The notes beneath the pieces are model-generated. The model was not told the origin of the DNA, ran no database searches, and was given only the letters and a program-made list of their open reading frames with translations. Both the position numbers and the translations under genes were made by a program. From Vesta saturnalis (taxonomy: Eukaryota; Arthropoda; Insecta; Coleoptera; Lampyridae), in the NCBI GenBank assembly GCA_036346205.1, contig JARFJB010001974.1, forward strand, positions 854,501 through 918,500: a DNA stretch of 64,000 nucleotides. Direction: 5' to 3'. Shown here piece after piece: positions 30,840 to 42,670 of this stretch. Position 1 is the stretch's first letter. Each line of letters begins with the position of its first letter.

Positions 30840-33541
30840 TAATGGAAAATTTTATACTTAGGAAATTTATTTTGTAACGTGCAAAAATAGATTTTAAATC
30901 CAATATAACTTGATCACCAAATTCTCTGGATTTACTATACTAAAAGGAATTATATGTTCAAATTGACGTATACCCTATGGGACTTTCACAACACTTCTAA
31001 CGGTTTTACTTCTAAGGAATTGTTATAATTTTGAAAAATCAAGAAAAGAACGTGTTGGTAACATTATCTTTTTATCTGTTTCCGGTAAAATGTGCTAGAA
31101 CGTGGTTTGTTGAGTCGCCATGGCTACAAACTAAAGGCGTTGTCTTGAAAATTTTCTATTCTTGCTTAGTGATGCCCACCAGTAGTGTCTAAACTAGAAG
31201 ATTTAATTGAAATATTCTCTTATGGCTATACTTACGTGGTGATTAATTGCTCGCTGAAAGTAGCGGATATAATTGACAATACTCCTTTCATTCGTGGGTA
31301 AGATACCGATATTTCTTTAATTTTTGGTAATGCTTAAATTGTTTTTAGTGGCTGAACCCTTCGAACTAAGTAAATAGCTGATAGTTAAAAGTAAAAAAAA
31401 TATAATTTTTTTTTTATCTTTTAGGTTTAAGCAGGTAGCTTAATATTTTTGTGGGAAGTGTTCATTTGTTAATTATCGGGGTTTATCTATTTGTCAACGT
31501 TTGCTAATGTCTAGTGTACACTGAACAATCGTTTCCATATACGTAAATATTTTTCTATTGAGTATTTTTAGGGGGTTTGTGTAAATTTTTCTTTTTTTTT
31601 GTGAAACAACGGCAAGTCAAATTGCCGGTATTTTAAGTATATTTTGGTTGTCTGTGAATTTTTCTTTTTCAGGTTAACCCTTGAAAGATCTTTCAACGAA
31701 CCCGAGAAGTGGACTAAGTATTTAACGTTGTAAGTTTTGTTCTCTTTTTCTTTGGAAAAGAATTTTTAAAACGCATAATTAACGTGCCTCCGTATTTGAT
31801 CCGATGAACAAGTATGGTATAAGAGCTAAAGTAATGTAATTGTATTGGGGAAAACTTTAATTGAAACGTATTATTATTATTATCATTATTTGTCTGTGAT
31901 AACCGTATATTTGAACGGAACACGTTTATCAGTTTGTAGAAATTCGATTAACATAAGTTTACCAGAGAAACTGCTGTTTGTTTCTTATTTCTCCCTCTTA
32001 TCCCTGGTTCAAGCTTCACGGAGCTCTCTCATAAAATCATAATTTTGTTTTGTTACAACTGGTGGCGCTCACACTTTGTTTACTATACTAGTTACGTGTA
32101 CCACTACAATTTTTTTCTCTCTTACTAAAAGCTAATATTTATCTACGCTCCAAAACCACCCACGTTAATCAAGTGCTGCTGAAATTAAAAGAAACAAACC
32201 ATTCATAGCTTTTTTAAATTATTGTAAACGTGTTTTTTTTCAAATTTTGCTTTAACTTCAGATCTATTAAATATCTTAATACGAAAACACAAACAATTTG
32301 AATTTATGACAGAACATAACATCACGAATCATTTGATATTTTAAAAAACAGCTAATTAATTAAACTATCAATTTTGGAAGGGGGAAGTTTTAACTCCGCC
32401 AGTTCGCCACCTCCCTCCGATGCCTATGTATTTAGGCGCGAGGATGCGTTTGGTGCCATTTTTTTTCGGTTGTAAGAGTGTTTTCTGTTGCAAGTGAGGC
32501 TTGCAGTCAACTTTCACCAATACTCCAATTACACTCATTTGAAAGTATTTTATTTTTTATTTGAATTAATACTATATTACAGATCTTCTGTAAAATATGA
32601 AAGCATTTATCATATAAAATTCTGATTGTGCCCATGCGCACTCTTAAAAAATTTAACAATTTATAGTACTACTTCATTTTCTCAAGCAATACTCTATTCC
32701 GTTACAATAAAATATTAACTGCACTTATGATTTTCTGCCTTTAGTGCCCGTAAGGTGTATATAAGGATATGGTTTTATAGTTTTGTCTATTAAGAGAAAG
32801 TTAAGAAATGTTTCCCGGGACACCAAATTAGGTTGTCATATAGCACAAGCCTTAGTGTTATTTGACTTTCGACTTTCTTTAAAATTTCCGCTACACTAGG
32901 AAATTAATTTATATGAACGAAATCTTATTTAACAAACTACTTTAAGTTCCAATTTAAATGACTCAGTTACTTTAAATTTTTACTTTACAAATACGGCCCT
33001 TATAAGTGTTACCTTTTACAATGTTAAAAAAATACTTCTCGTGCTCTAATACTCATTTACACGTCTGTAACCTTATTTAAGGGTTCAAAACGTTACCCCA
33101 CTTCTTTAATATTCTTGGCCGATGAGTCATAAAAACATCCTAATGCTTTTCAGGAATAAGAAAAGAGAAATATGAAACGAAAATAAGTGGCTAATATATA
33201 AAAAATTCTGGGTAAAATATGATAATTATGTAAATAAAAAAAGGATTAAAGAGAGAGGTAGGAAGAATAAGAAGTTAAGGTTTACTTTTCTTTTCCAGTC
33301 GGTGGGATCAAGGTAATACAGATGCTGAGACACCTGATACAACTTTATTGTACTCTAGAGAAACTAATTTACTTTCTAGCGGAAGTGAATATCTATGGGA
33401 GTGATCGGTTATTAGTTAGTTACTCTGGAATTACTTTACAACAACTGATGAAGTGTTGGAGGCTGCCTAAGCTAAGTGGATATGTTTGATACTTTATACA
33501 GTTATCTATAATTAACGCTTCTGCTACGATGCTGAGAGTTC
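30840..33541. other. No gene recognised
   Basis: 2.7 kb of AT-rich DNA with T-runs and only short open frames. No domain, RNA gene or boundary motifs seen. Confidence 0.45.
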
Positions 33542-33543
33542 TA

Positions 33544-34117
33544 AAGAGTCATTCAAAAAGCGCGCCGGTTTTGAATCGCTCGCCATTTTGTTGTTTGTTG
33601 CTTAGCAACATAGTTGTTTATAAAGTTGACATCTGCTAACATTCCGATTTCATTCTGTGTGTCAAAATGGAACGTTTTTCTACTGAACAACGTGTGTTAA
33701 TCGTGAAAACGTTTGATCAAAACGGAGAAAGTTTTGCAGAAAATTTCCGACGACTTCGTGCGATTTTCGGGCGTAATGAAGCTGTGTGTGATTTAACCTC
33801 ATGCGATTTTTTCTTTGCGGTTATGTCAAATCATTGGTTTATGTCAATAAACGCCGAGACATCCGCGAGTTAAAGGAAGAAATTCGACGAGATATCAACG
33901 AAATCGACGTGCAAGTTTGTGAAGCTGTAATCAACAACTTCAGGAAGAGAGTTTTGGCATGCCAGCAAAGTAGAGGGGGACATATGCCCGATGTGATTTT
34001 CCATTCCTAAATTTGGAAGGTTTGATTAACGGCTTTATGTCTTTTGGAAATGATTTTTTTAAAATAAACTTTGTTTTTTGTTATAATTAAAACCGGCGGG
34101 CTTTTTGAATCACACTT
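33544..34117 (+). mobile_element. Mariner-like deletion derivative (574 bp)
   Basis: The inverted ends AAGAGTCATTCAAAAAGC and GCTTTTTGAATCACACTT lie between TA dinucleotides (33542-33543 and 34118-34119). Just inside them GCGCCGGTTTT is mirrored by AAAACCGGCGGGC. The TA target and the transposase remnants place it in Tc1/mariner. Full-length relatives are about 1.3 kb, so more than half is missing. Confidence 0.9.
33667..34010 (+). pseudogene. Mariner transposase, N- and C-terminal remnants joined
   Basis: 33667-33775 encodes the N-terminal helix-turn-helix start (MERFSTEQRVLIVKTF). It then passes directly to the C-terminal catalytic-domain motif DLTSCDFFF, so the intervening DNA-binding and first catalytic Asp regions are deleted. 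A one-base change shifts the frame, and the rest (RDIRELKEEIRRDIN, RGGHMPDVIFHS) is read at 33801-34010. Not functional. Confidence 0.85.
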
Positions 34118-34119
34118 TA

Positions 34120-36257
34120 CATGAAATCACTATATATACTGTATGAGTACAATTTTGTTAATGTCAAGAAACTGAGCTTATGCTTTACGCTTTATTAATT
34201 TAAACATGTACAGTGTAAAATCTATCCAAATGACATCATGTTTTAGTCGGCAGTAGAAGAAAATGGTCTTATTTCCAAATTCAATCAGTGTGTTACTGAC
34301 CTCTATTCATTGTATCTTGTTTTGTGAACTTAAACGTTAAATCTGTTGCCTATCAGCACAGCATAATATGTAATGTAGTAGATCTTTTTGATCTTAATCT
34401 AGATAGCTTTAATTTGATTAACTTTGGCTGCCATATAATATTGCTCGAGTGATGAACGATTACGTTAATTTTAGCATTTGTTAAACACGCATTGCTAGCA
34501 GCACTATTGCTCATATTCTCGTATCTTTACAAAGCTTTTAGGACAGTAATACAATTATATGTGGTGTTAAATTGTCGTTGTACTTGTGTGAAGCTTATTT
34601 AATTCCTTCTAGCATTGTAAAGAATTAAAATTCATGGATTACCATTTACTTACGAAATGCAACTATTTAATTTAGTGATTTTTGCAACTTTACTTTAAGG
34701 TCAATACCGTGATTTGTGGCATACCCTTACTGTGAAATATCTATCTCAATTTAACGATGCTGTCGAAATTTAGTTACATTTGGAAACTTGGTGAAGGGTA
34801 TATTAAACCTTCAATGGAGGTGAGGATTATTTTTCAGTTCTTTCTGAATTTTGACTAAGTTGTTTCCGCCTACTGAAGGTAAGTTTATAGGATACGTTGT
34901 GCTTCTACGAGTTTAGATAGCATATGGGTTTTTATTATAAGCACCTTGCCGAAAATACATTAAAGTTTTTAGTTCTGTTTTCCTTTTTAAACTGGTCAGA
35001 CCTTACGATTCCACACTGCCTTGGCTTAAAGATGTTTAACGTTACTGTATATTACCAGATCCGCTAAGTCTTTCGTTTAGCTTTTACCAGCGTCTTGAAT
35101 AAATTTCACCTCTACACTACCGAGTACCCACTAGTTCATTTTTTGAGGATACTGGATGGTAAATTGTAGATATATGCAAGTAACAAACTAGTCTCATGTG
35201 TGTAAGAGTTGTGGGTTATCTGCAACAATGTGTGAATTTTGTAGTGCAAGATTTCAGCGTGGTGGCAGAATGTGCATGGCAAAACTAGGATGCTCGCTCG
35301 CATATTGTAGTTCTACAATATTCAAGAGATGGGAACGGTGGTGTCGGTATTACATCCCTCACTTCTAATATCTTAAGAAGGAGATAGAAATATGTGCTTG
35401 AGGACTAGATTGATTAATATATTTTTTCCCAAACACCAACCCACCAAATTTAAGTGACCATTATGAAGCTATCTTACAACACCACTCTTATTGCAGCTCC
35501 TCTAGAGTGATGGTTTTAGAAAAAGCGTCAAGACTAACTGGGACAAGTTTTCTAAATGGCAACGAGCAAATTCACTCAAAAAAACAAATTTTCCTTGCGA
35601 ACCAGGTTCGTACAAGATGTGCTCAGAACAAATATTATCAATCGATTCCGTACTACCGGAACATATGCCTATCAAGTACAAATGACCAGCCACTAATCTG
35701 GATAGGTGTAAAGAAAATTGTCCAAGTCCTAATGCTGTGGAACCAGAAGTCACCGTAATGTCATAACCAGTAGACCATGATCCAACATGTGTAGATCCTT
35801 CAGAAATAGCATCTAATCGTACATATACATGCGCCAGTATAATTTTTGGTTGTAAAAGTCGCGGGAAGTAGGTATTCTCACGCATCAACTTCGGCTGCAA
35901 ATACATCTGGCACACCATATCGCAGAACTTTCGAATAATTGTTTCTTAAGAACGAAAGAAAAAACCGAAACAGCAGTCAAAAAGTTTAAAAGGCTTGTGA
36001 CCCGTAGTGGAATACATTAAATGAATACTAGTTAAAAAAAGGAAATAAAGAACAATGCAAAGAAACAAAATTAAAAGGAAGAATTTTAATAACAATAACG
36101 AGAATAGTGTAGAATGTGATCAGTTATCTATACGTGAAAGCGACGACGACAATCAATCATTCTGAAGAAGAAATAAATGAACGTGATGTGAACATAATAC
36201 AAGTTAATGAATTGTCTTGTGAAACTGTATGGAAAATCACACGAAAATTTCAGGTTG
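34120..36257. other. No gene recognised
   Basis: AT-rich DNA. A 138-codon minus-strand frame (35502-35918) and an overlapping plus frame are present, but neither resembles a family I know. Confidence 0.4.
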
Positions 36258-36259
36258 TA

Positions 36260-37366
36260 CAGTATGTCAGATAGCGTTGATTTAGTTGTGTTCTAAAGAT
36301 ATCTTTGTTACTATCAAAGATAGAAGTTTGCAGTTTTACATTCACTTACTAATTTGTTGACCTAGATTTCATAGCAAAATCGAAAATTTAGTATCTTCTT
36401 TTGTTTTTGACTTATAGCCAAACGTCGATATTTCTACACTTGTTTCAAGGTCTTGTATCACTTAATACCATTATACTGATATATTTCGCCAACGGTACAC
36501 GAAGTGCCGTTTTCAGTGGCCTGCTGAGAATTTTTCCAGGGGGTGCGGTTTTTGTACAGTAATATCGAACTTTCATTTTTTTAAATGGAAATCATAATTG
36601 GTTTGGCAACAGTTTTTTCTTAGATTTCCAAAAGTACAAATGTAGAGATTCCTGAAAAACATCTTTCAAATTTTTTTTTCAACAAGACCGTGCCCCAACC
36701 CTTAGTGCTTTAACAGGAATTGCTTAGAAATCCGTTTCCCAAATCGTTGGTTTGCAACATTCGGTTCGGTATTATGACGGTTTTGATAACTTATGTTTTT
36801 CAGAAAACCCCCGTAGGAAGAAATCTAGTATTGACAAAGCTTGAGATCCTGGCGGCCATAACACTGAACTAAATGTTGCATTTCAACGATTTGGGAAACG
36901 GACTTTCTAAGTAATTTCTTACTGCAAAGCATTATGGGCTGGGGCACCGTCTTGTTGACAAAAACTTTTGGAAGATGCTTTTCAGGAATGTCGATGTTTA
37001 TATTTTTGAGAAGCTAAGAAAGAACTGCAGCTGATCGTTACCAAGTCAACTATGGTTCCCAGTTACAAATATGTAAGGGTATGTTATTACTAAAAAATTC
37101 TAAGAATGCCACTGAATTTGGCACTTCTTAATGTATAAGTATCGTTGAAGAAATATATCAGTATAATAGTATTAAGCGAGGTATAAGACCTTGAAAGGGT
37201 AGAAATATCGAGGTTTGGCTATAAGTCGAAAACCAAGGAAGATGCTAAATTCTCGATTTTGCCATGAAATCTAGGTCACAAAGTAGTACGTGAATATAAA
37301 AATTAAAAACCTCTTTCTTTGATAATAACAACGGTATCTTTAAAAAACAACGAAATCGAGACACAG
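36260..37366. mobile_element. Foldback (long inverted repeat) element, 1.1 kb
   Basis: Two long arms face each other: 36,260-36,740 and the reverse complement at about 36,870-37,366. Paired landmarks include TCAAAGATAGAAG with CTTTCTTTGATAATA, CTAGATTTCATAGCAAAATCG with CGATTTTGCCATGAAATCTAG, and TTTCCCAAATCGTTGG with CAACGATTTGGGAAACGG. TA dinucleotides flank both ends (36258-36259 and 37367-37368). The arms differ by many substitutions and no coding region is present, so it is an old non-autonomous element. Confidence 0.8.
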
Positions 37367-37368
37367 TA

Positions 37369-38453
37369 CACTGCAAAAGCGACATACCAAGCAAATAATG
37401 GATATGGTGTAATGGTTTTAATACTTATAATGCTGTGAGACAGATTGATTTGGAAACTTTGAAGTTTCTGTACACTCTTAGTGTGTTAGTTACCTTTTCA
37501 AGTATGTGATTTTTATGTAAAAAAAATATGTACGCGTCCATAGTTTTATTTTAAATTAAAGGCAATATTTGAATTTTAGTAAAGCGGCATTTTGACCGAT
37601 CTCGCTTATAGGAAGTTGGAGCGGGGGAGAGCTGGTGGAAAAATAATTATTTCACCGAGGCCTATTATTAGAGGTTCTTGAACGCACACATAGAAGCATC
37701 CTTAAAAATACTCTCCTCCCAATTTAAATTTGTCCAGAAAACCCTATTTATCTTAGGCGTTGTCCCGAAGACGATAGGAGTGTCGACTTGTTGAGAGCTT
37801 TCCAACAAATGATCATACGATCTACAGTTTTTAAATTATGACCCATCTCGTTTATAGGAGGCCCGAGGGGATGAAAGTTGGATGAAATCCATTTCTTTGG
37901 TCGAGATCTTTAGAGTATTATAAATCCCCCCCCAAAACACACACACACACACACACACACGCATCTTTTATACCTCTCCCAATTTTGAGATGAAATTAAG
38001 TTCAAATCGAAATCGAAGACTGATCTCACTCCATAATATTAATTTATTCGAAGAAACCTCCTACGTCCAAACCATCGGCGTAATTCACGAACGAACGGTC
38101 GGGTGGATGGACGGACGGACTTGCACTATAGTTGCTTTACAATGCAAGAAGAGAATCACGCAAACTCAAACCGTACGAACAGCATCTGATAGAAAGTAAA
38201 TGCTGAAGGGCAGTTCTCTAGCTGAACAGGAACAGAACAGGAATCGATACTAATGTAGTTATTACTTAAACATGAATTTAAATAATACAAAATAAAAATT
38301 CAATAAATAAATACAAAACCTTTCACATGTAAACTAGTAAACTAGTAAACTAGTCCCTCACAATTCAATACTTCCCAAACATTTATAACAGTGGTATTTT
38401 CTGACTTTTACTATAAAATCCCGATTGCCATTAAACTAAGGTAAGTTTACTGG
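37369..38453. other. No gene; contains a short CA microsatellite
   Basis: AT-rich spacer. A perfect CA dinucleotide run lies at 37936-37960. The open frame at 37990-38199 has no recognisable similarity. Confidence 0.45.
37936..37960. repeat. (CA)n microsatellite
   Basis: Uninterrupted CA dinucleotides following a C-run. Confidence 0.95.
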
Positions 38454-38455
38454 TA

Positions 38456-41016
38456 CCGGGTGGCCAGATAAGAATGCAAAGTGCTGTTTCTGGGAAACTA
38501 TTCGTCGTAGAGAGTTGCGGTAAAAAATTTTATTACTAAAGTGGCCAAAAAAATACCGTGGAAAATATTTTCAAATTGGCAAGATGACCGCCAGGGGGCG
38601 TAACCGCCATCCTAAGCTTTCAAAGTGACTTTACTGAAATCCACCTAGTAAATGTACCAAAAAATTATATGCTTTTTAAAGCTCAGCTTTATTCGAGTAA
38701 TTTTTGTTTGACGTACCTATTAAAATAAAGTGGTGGGGGGTGATTCAGTGATTATTTAAATAAACAGCTGTAACTCCTAAACGACTGAACTGATTTTAAT
38801 AAACTTACTCTCGTTGGAAAGAGCATTTATTGCTCCATCAAATCCATCTTACCTGTAATATGTCTAATTTTTAGTGATGCCGATAGAGCGCGTTTTTTGA
38901 TATAATATCAGAAAACTTCAAAAATTCTCTAAAAAATTGAATGCAACAATATGACTTTTTTTTCATAAAAATGAGTCGAAATCATCCCTAAATAGGTTAG
39001 TGAAAACCGCATCTCGATATCTTATTTCTACCCTAAAATATCGAAGAAAGACAATTTAGTTATTATAAAATTTGAAAAAGTCGAGATTACACCGCTATTT
39101 ATTCTTATTTATTTGTCTTTTTTCTAGAAAAATTTCATCATTTTATAATTTTTAATAAAAGATTTCATCATTTCAAAAATTAAATGTAATAATATGATAA
39201 TATTTATCTTTGAAAAGTTTTATTCCAAATTTGCAGAATTATTCGTATTAATTCTATGTATGGCCCTAAAAAGGACCGATTATGCAATAATCCCTACTTA
39301 AGTAGGCATCAAGTACCTACTTAATGCCTACTTAAATGCTCGAATTGTCTCCCATCGACCTTGATGCATTGTTGGAGCCGCTCATGCGTGAACATTACAG
39401 CAGCTTCAACTTCTGCTCTCGACAGACTACGAATGGCCTCTCGAATTCGTACTTTCATGTCGTCTCTCGTTGTTGGTGGAGTTTCGTAAACAATATCTTT
39501 TAACCGACCCCATAGATAAAAGTCCAAACAGGTTAAGTGTGGGGACCAGGGTGGCCAAGAAAATAGACTTCCTCGTCCAATCCACCTCTGGTGAGATACT
39601 AAATTTAAGTGTTCTCGCACATTTATTGAAAAATGTACTGGGTAACCATCTAGTTGTAAAAACATATTTTGCCGTAATTGCAAGGGCACGTCTTCTAATA
39701 ACATAGGCAATGGTTTACCAGAAAAGCAAGAAACACGGCACATTTAGTGGTTCATCAGCGAAATAGGGACCTACATCAGTTCCATCCAGGATGCGACACC
39801 ACACATTAACACTCCAACGACGTCGATGTTGTAATCTATCCGTCGGTCAAAGTCATCGTCATGTAAGGCTTGATGTAAAAAAATATGACACGGGTGCATT
39901 CTATAAATTTGACATTACAGACACATTGCGAAACATGTAAAGTAGTATTTTGCAGTGACATAAGAACTTACCTATGATCCTTTAAAATGTTTTGAATAGT
40001 AGTTCGTGACATATCCAACACGAGAGACATTGCTCTCGTACTAACGTGGGGATTCAATGACAATAACAATATTGTCTTCCATTCTTCTAGCCGAGTCTCC
40101 TCGTAACTTTGGTCGTAAGTTTCCAGTATTACGCAAATTTTGTACTAAACGCAGAAAAATTCTCGCATCGCCTAGACGTCGATCTGGATATCGAACTTTG
40201 CATACTCTCTTAGCCAATGACATTCAAAATATACCGCAATCATATCAACAGCTTCATCATTTGTAAAAGACGTTCAATGCATTGATTATTACGCCCCTAC
40301 ATGTTTTTTTTTAATTTTTGAACTTACGAAAACTTTTATTATTTAAAAATTATAAAATGATGAAATTTTTCATTGAATCTTGAAAAAAGACAAATAAATA
40401 AGAACTAATACCGGTGTAATATCTACTTTTTCAAATTTTATAATAAATAAATTTTCTTTCTTCGATATTTTAGGGTAGGAATAAGATATCGAGATGCGGT
40501 TTCCACTAACCTATTTAGGGACGATTTCATTTCATTTTTATGAAAAAAAAGTCATATTGTTGCATTTAATTTTTTAGAGAATTTTGAAATTTTCTATTAT
40601 ATCAAAAAACGCGCTCTAGCGGCATCACTAAAAATTAGACATACAGGATGGAGCAATAAATGTTCTTTCAAACGAGACTAAGTTTATTAAAATCAGTTTA
40701 GAGGTTTAGGAGTTACAGCTGTTTATTTAAAAAATCACTGAATCCCCCCACTTTATTTTAATAGATACATCAAACAAAAATTACTCGAATAAAGCTGAAC
40801 TTTAAAAAGCATATAATTGTTTGGTACATTCACTAAGTGGATTTCAGTAAAAATCGCTTCGATGGCAGTTACGCCCCCTGGTGGACATCTTGCAAATTTG
40901 AAAATATTTTCCACGGTATTTTTTTGGCCACTTTAGTAATAAAATTTTTTACCGCAACTCTCTACGACGATTAGCTTCCGAGCAACAGCACTTTGCATTC
41001 TTATCTGGCCACCCGG
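38456..41016 (-). mobile_element. Mariner/IS630-type transposon, full length but decayed
   Basis: The left end CCGGGTGGCCAGATAAGAAT and its reverse complement at the right end (to 41016) are flanked by TA (38454-38455 and 41017-41018). The inverted arms extend about 700-800 bp inward with mismatches (for example GATATCGAGATGCGGTTT against its inverse near 39,005). The 2,561-bp element encodes a transposase remnant on the minus strand in its centre. The fragments at 8553 and 21940 belong to the same family. Confidence 0.92.
39324..40260 (-). pseudogene. Mariner/IS630-like transposase pseudogene
   Basis: From ATG at 40258-40260 (NDEAVDMIAVYF) the product runs through an N-terminal HTH region with several frame changes (MSLAKRVCKVRYPDRR; then STRAMSLVLDMSRTTIQNIL). 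A 71-bp intron is plausible at 39901-39971 (GTAAGT...TTTATAG), after which coding resumes with MHPCHIFLHQALHDDDF. The final piece (39743-39321) has MLLEDVPLQLRQNMF and QLDGYPVHFSINVREHL, where families usually have DGAPPHF, then WPPWSPHLTCLDFYLWGRL. Stops and shifts show it is inactive; the intron is an inference from splice-site consensus. Confidence 0.82.
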
Positions 41017-41018
41017 TA

Positions 41019-42490
41019 CAATATTATTAAAAATATTTGATAATGTACTCAATAAATGTGCAATATGCAAATTGTAGGCAACTGTAACCGATTTAGTCTT
41101 TGGAATTTTATTTATGCTTAAAAGACACTAAAAGAACAATTCAATTCAACAGAAAGTATAACAAAAAAAAGTATTTTCATTAAAGTTAATTAATGCCAAA
41201 TGCAACAATATTACTTTTTTTTTCTGTTTGAATCGATTTAGTGATTCCAAGAAAAACGGTGTTTTTATTTGTCTATTCTTTTTTACTGATTGTAACTAAA
41301 TCTAAAATGTATACATTTAATGTTAACTTTGATTTCCAATTAAAGGTGAAAAGCTTGAAGAAATTGGAAATGCTTTAAGTAATTAGTTCAGCTTTTAGTA
41401 AAGGAATTGGAATTTAGTGCTACAACATTTTCAACGACTTAATGAAAATTGAGAAGAAATACAATTGTATTAAACAGAAATAAATATCGAGCAGGTTAAA
41501 GTAATGTTTAAAGAATTAAGTCTAACTAAAATTCTGCGGTTGTTTGTCACGATTAGTGGCAGGAGGAACGCGACCGGAGCTGCCTGGAGTCGGTACGAAG
41601 TGGCAGGTGGTGACTCCCGCGGTCAGCACTGCATTACTTTCCGACTGGGTTTGGGCACTGATTTCATCCTGTAAACACCTGCCAAGTTTCAACTTTCAAA
41701 CTTCATTGAGTAAAATACTACTTTCCTTTTTATTTATAATCAAGAAAAATTTGCTTTGTATAAAATATTCAAATTTCCAATGTTTTAAGGGTGAAAGAGA
41801 ACTAAAAAAATGTCGAAGTATTCGAATGTTTAACAAACCAATAGAAGACGAATGCGTTGCTTTTGATATCATTTCGGCTTTAGTTAGTGAATTCATTTAT
41901 CCGTTAAGGATAATTGGATTAGTACTTTGTGTTTTTCACAAGAATGATCATACGCAATATTGATATCTGGCAATTGTTCGCTAGATTAAACATATTCAAT
42001 ATAAAAAAAAAGTTGGCGAGTAAATTTTTTCCAAGAGGCTAAATTTTAGGGGTTCTTTAGATCCCTCATTTCTTTATAAGCCAAGTTCCTATAAACGCGG
42101 GGGCGCCAGACGCCTTACCCGATTCGCATCGGGTGCCCTCGGTTATCTTTGCCGGTGGAAGCTGGATGCTCTTCTCATGTTCGGTGTTCCAGTATGTTAA
42201 GGTTCAGTCAACGGCCGCCCTCGGCAAGTAGTAGATGTGCATGCGAGTTAACGTTATCGAGTCTTCCCAGAATTCACGAATTGTAATAATATATTGACCT
42301 AATAATGTTGCGTGATAATAGCTTTGTATTAATGGAATACTGTAAAAAGACTTTGATTCAGCATTTCTAAATTAAACATTCGGTTCAATTTCTTTGAAAA
42401 TATACCTCAATTATTTCGTATTATTAATATTTACGAGGGTAAGTTATGTGCTAGTGTTTATAAATGAGTGGGCTAGCGGGCGGGTGAAGC
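41019..42490 (+). other. Toll-7 upstream region
   Basis: No transposon is recognisable here, unlike most of the window. Two stretches are clearly richer in G and C than their surroundings: about 41,550-41,690 and 42,095-42,260. The open frame starting at 41,544 passes through the first stretch and then into AT-rich sequence; I do not consider it a gene. These stretches are candidates for regulatory DNA or an upstream non-coding exon. Confidence 0.4.
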
Positions 42491-42523
42491 TATATATTAG
42501 AAGCCAGCAGGTTTCTCGTCAGT
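42491..42523 (+). promoter_or_regulatory. Probable Toll-7 core promoter (TATA + TCAGT initiator)
   Basis: TATATATTA at 42491-42499 lies 30 bp upstream of the A in TCAGT (42519-42523), the arthropod initiator consensus. This is the canonical TATA-to-start distance. It would give a 139-nt 5' leader before the ATG at 42660. No good downstream promoter element is seen at +28. Confidence 0.65.
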
Positions 42524-42563
42524 GCGGTTCCGACCCTTTATATTGTAGTTGCCGGTATCGTTA

Positions 42564-42670
42564 ATGTTATATGGCCAAAAATTGGCCGATAGCTGCCTGA
42601 AATGGTTTAAGATATGTCAGTTTTAATGAATTTGTGTATCAAAATTATAATCTTACGAAATGGCGCTTGA
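42564..42670 (+). promoter_or_regulatory. Upstream open reading frames in the Toll-7 leader
   Basis: If transcription starts near 42521 the leader has several AUGs before the main one: 42564-42626 (20 codons, same frame as Toll-7 but terminated), 42571-42600 (9 codons), 42602-42610 (2 codons), and 42614-42670 (18 codons). The last overlaps the main start out of frame. Such uORFs often lower translation of the main product; here that is an inference. Confidence 0.5.

Noticed and set aside
35502..35918. A 138-codon minus-strand open frame
   Set aside because: No recognisable domain, motif order or neighbouring gene. Considered as piggyBac-related but none of its motifs is present.
41544..41963. 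139-codon frame upstream of Toll-7 as a gene
   Set aside because: Only its first third lies in GC-rich DNA; the rest is AT-rich with no domain. A regulatory region or non-coding exon is more plausible.
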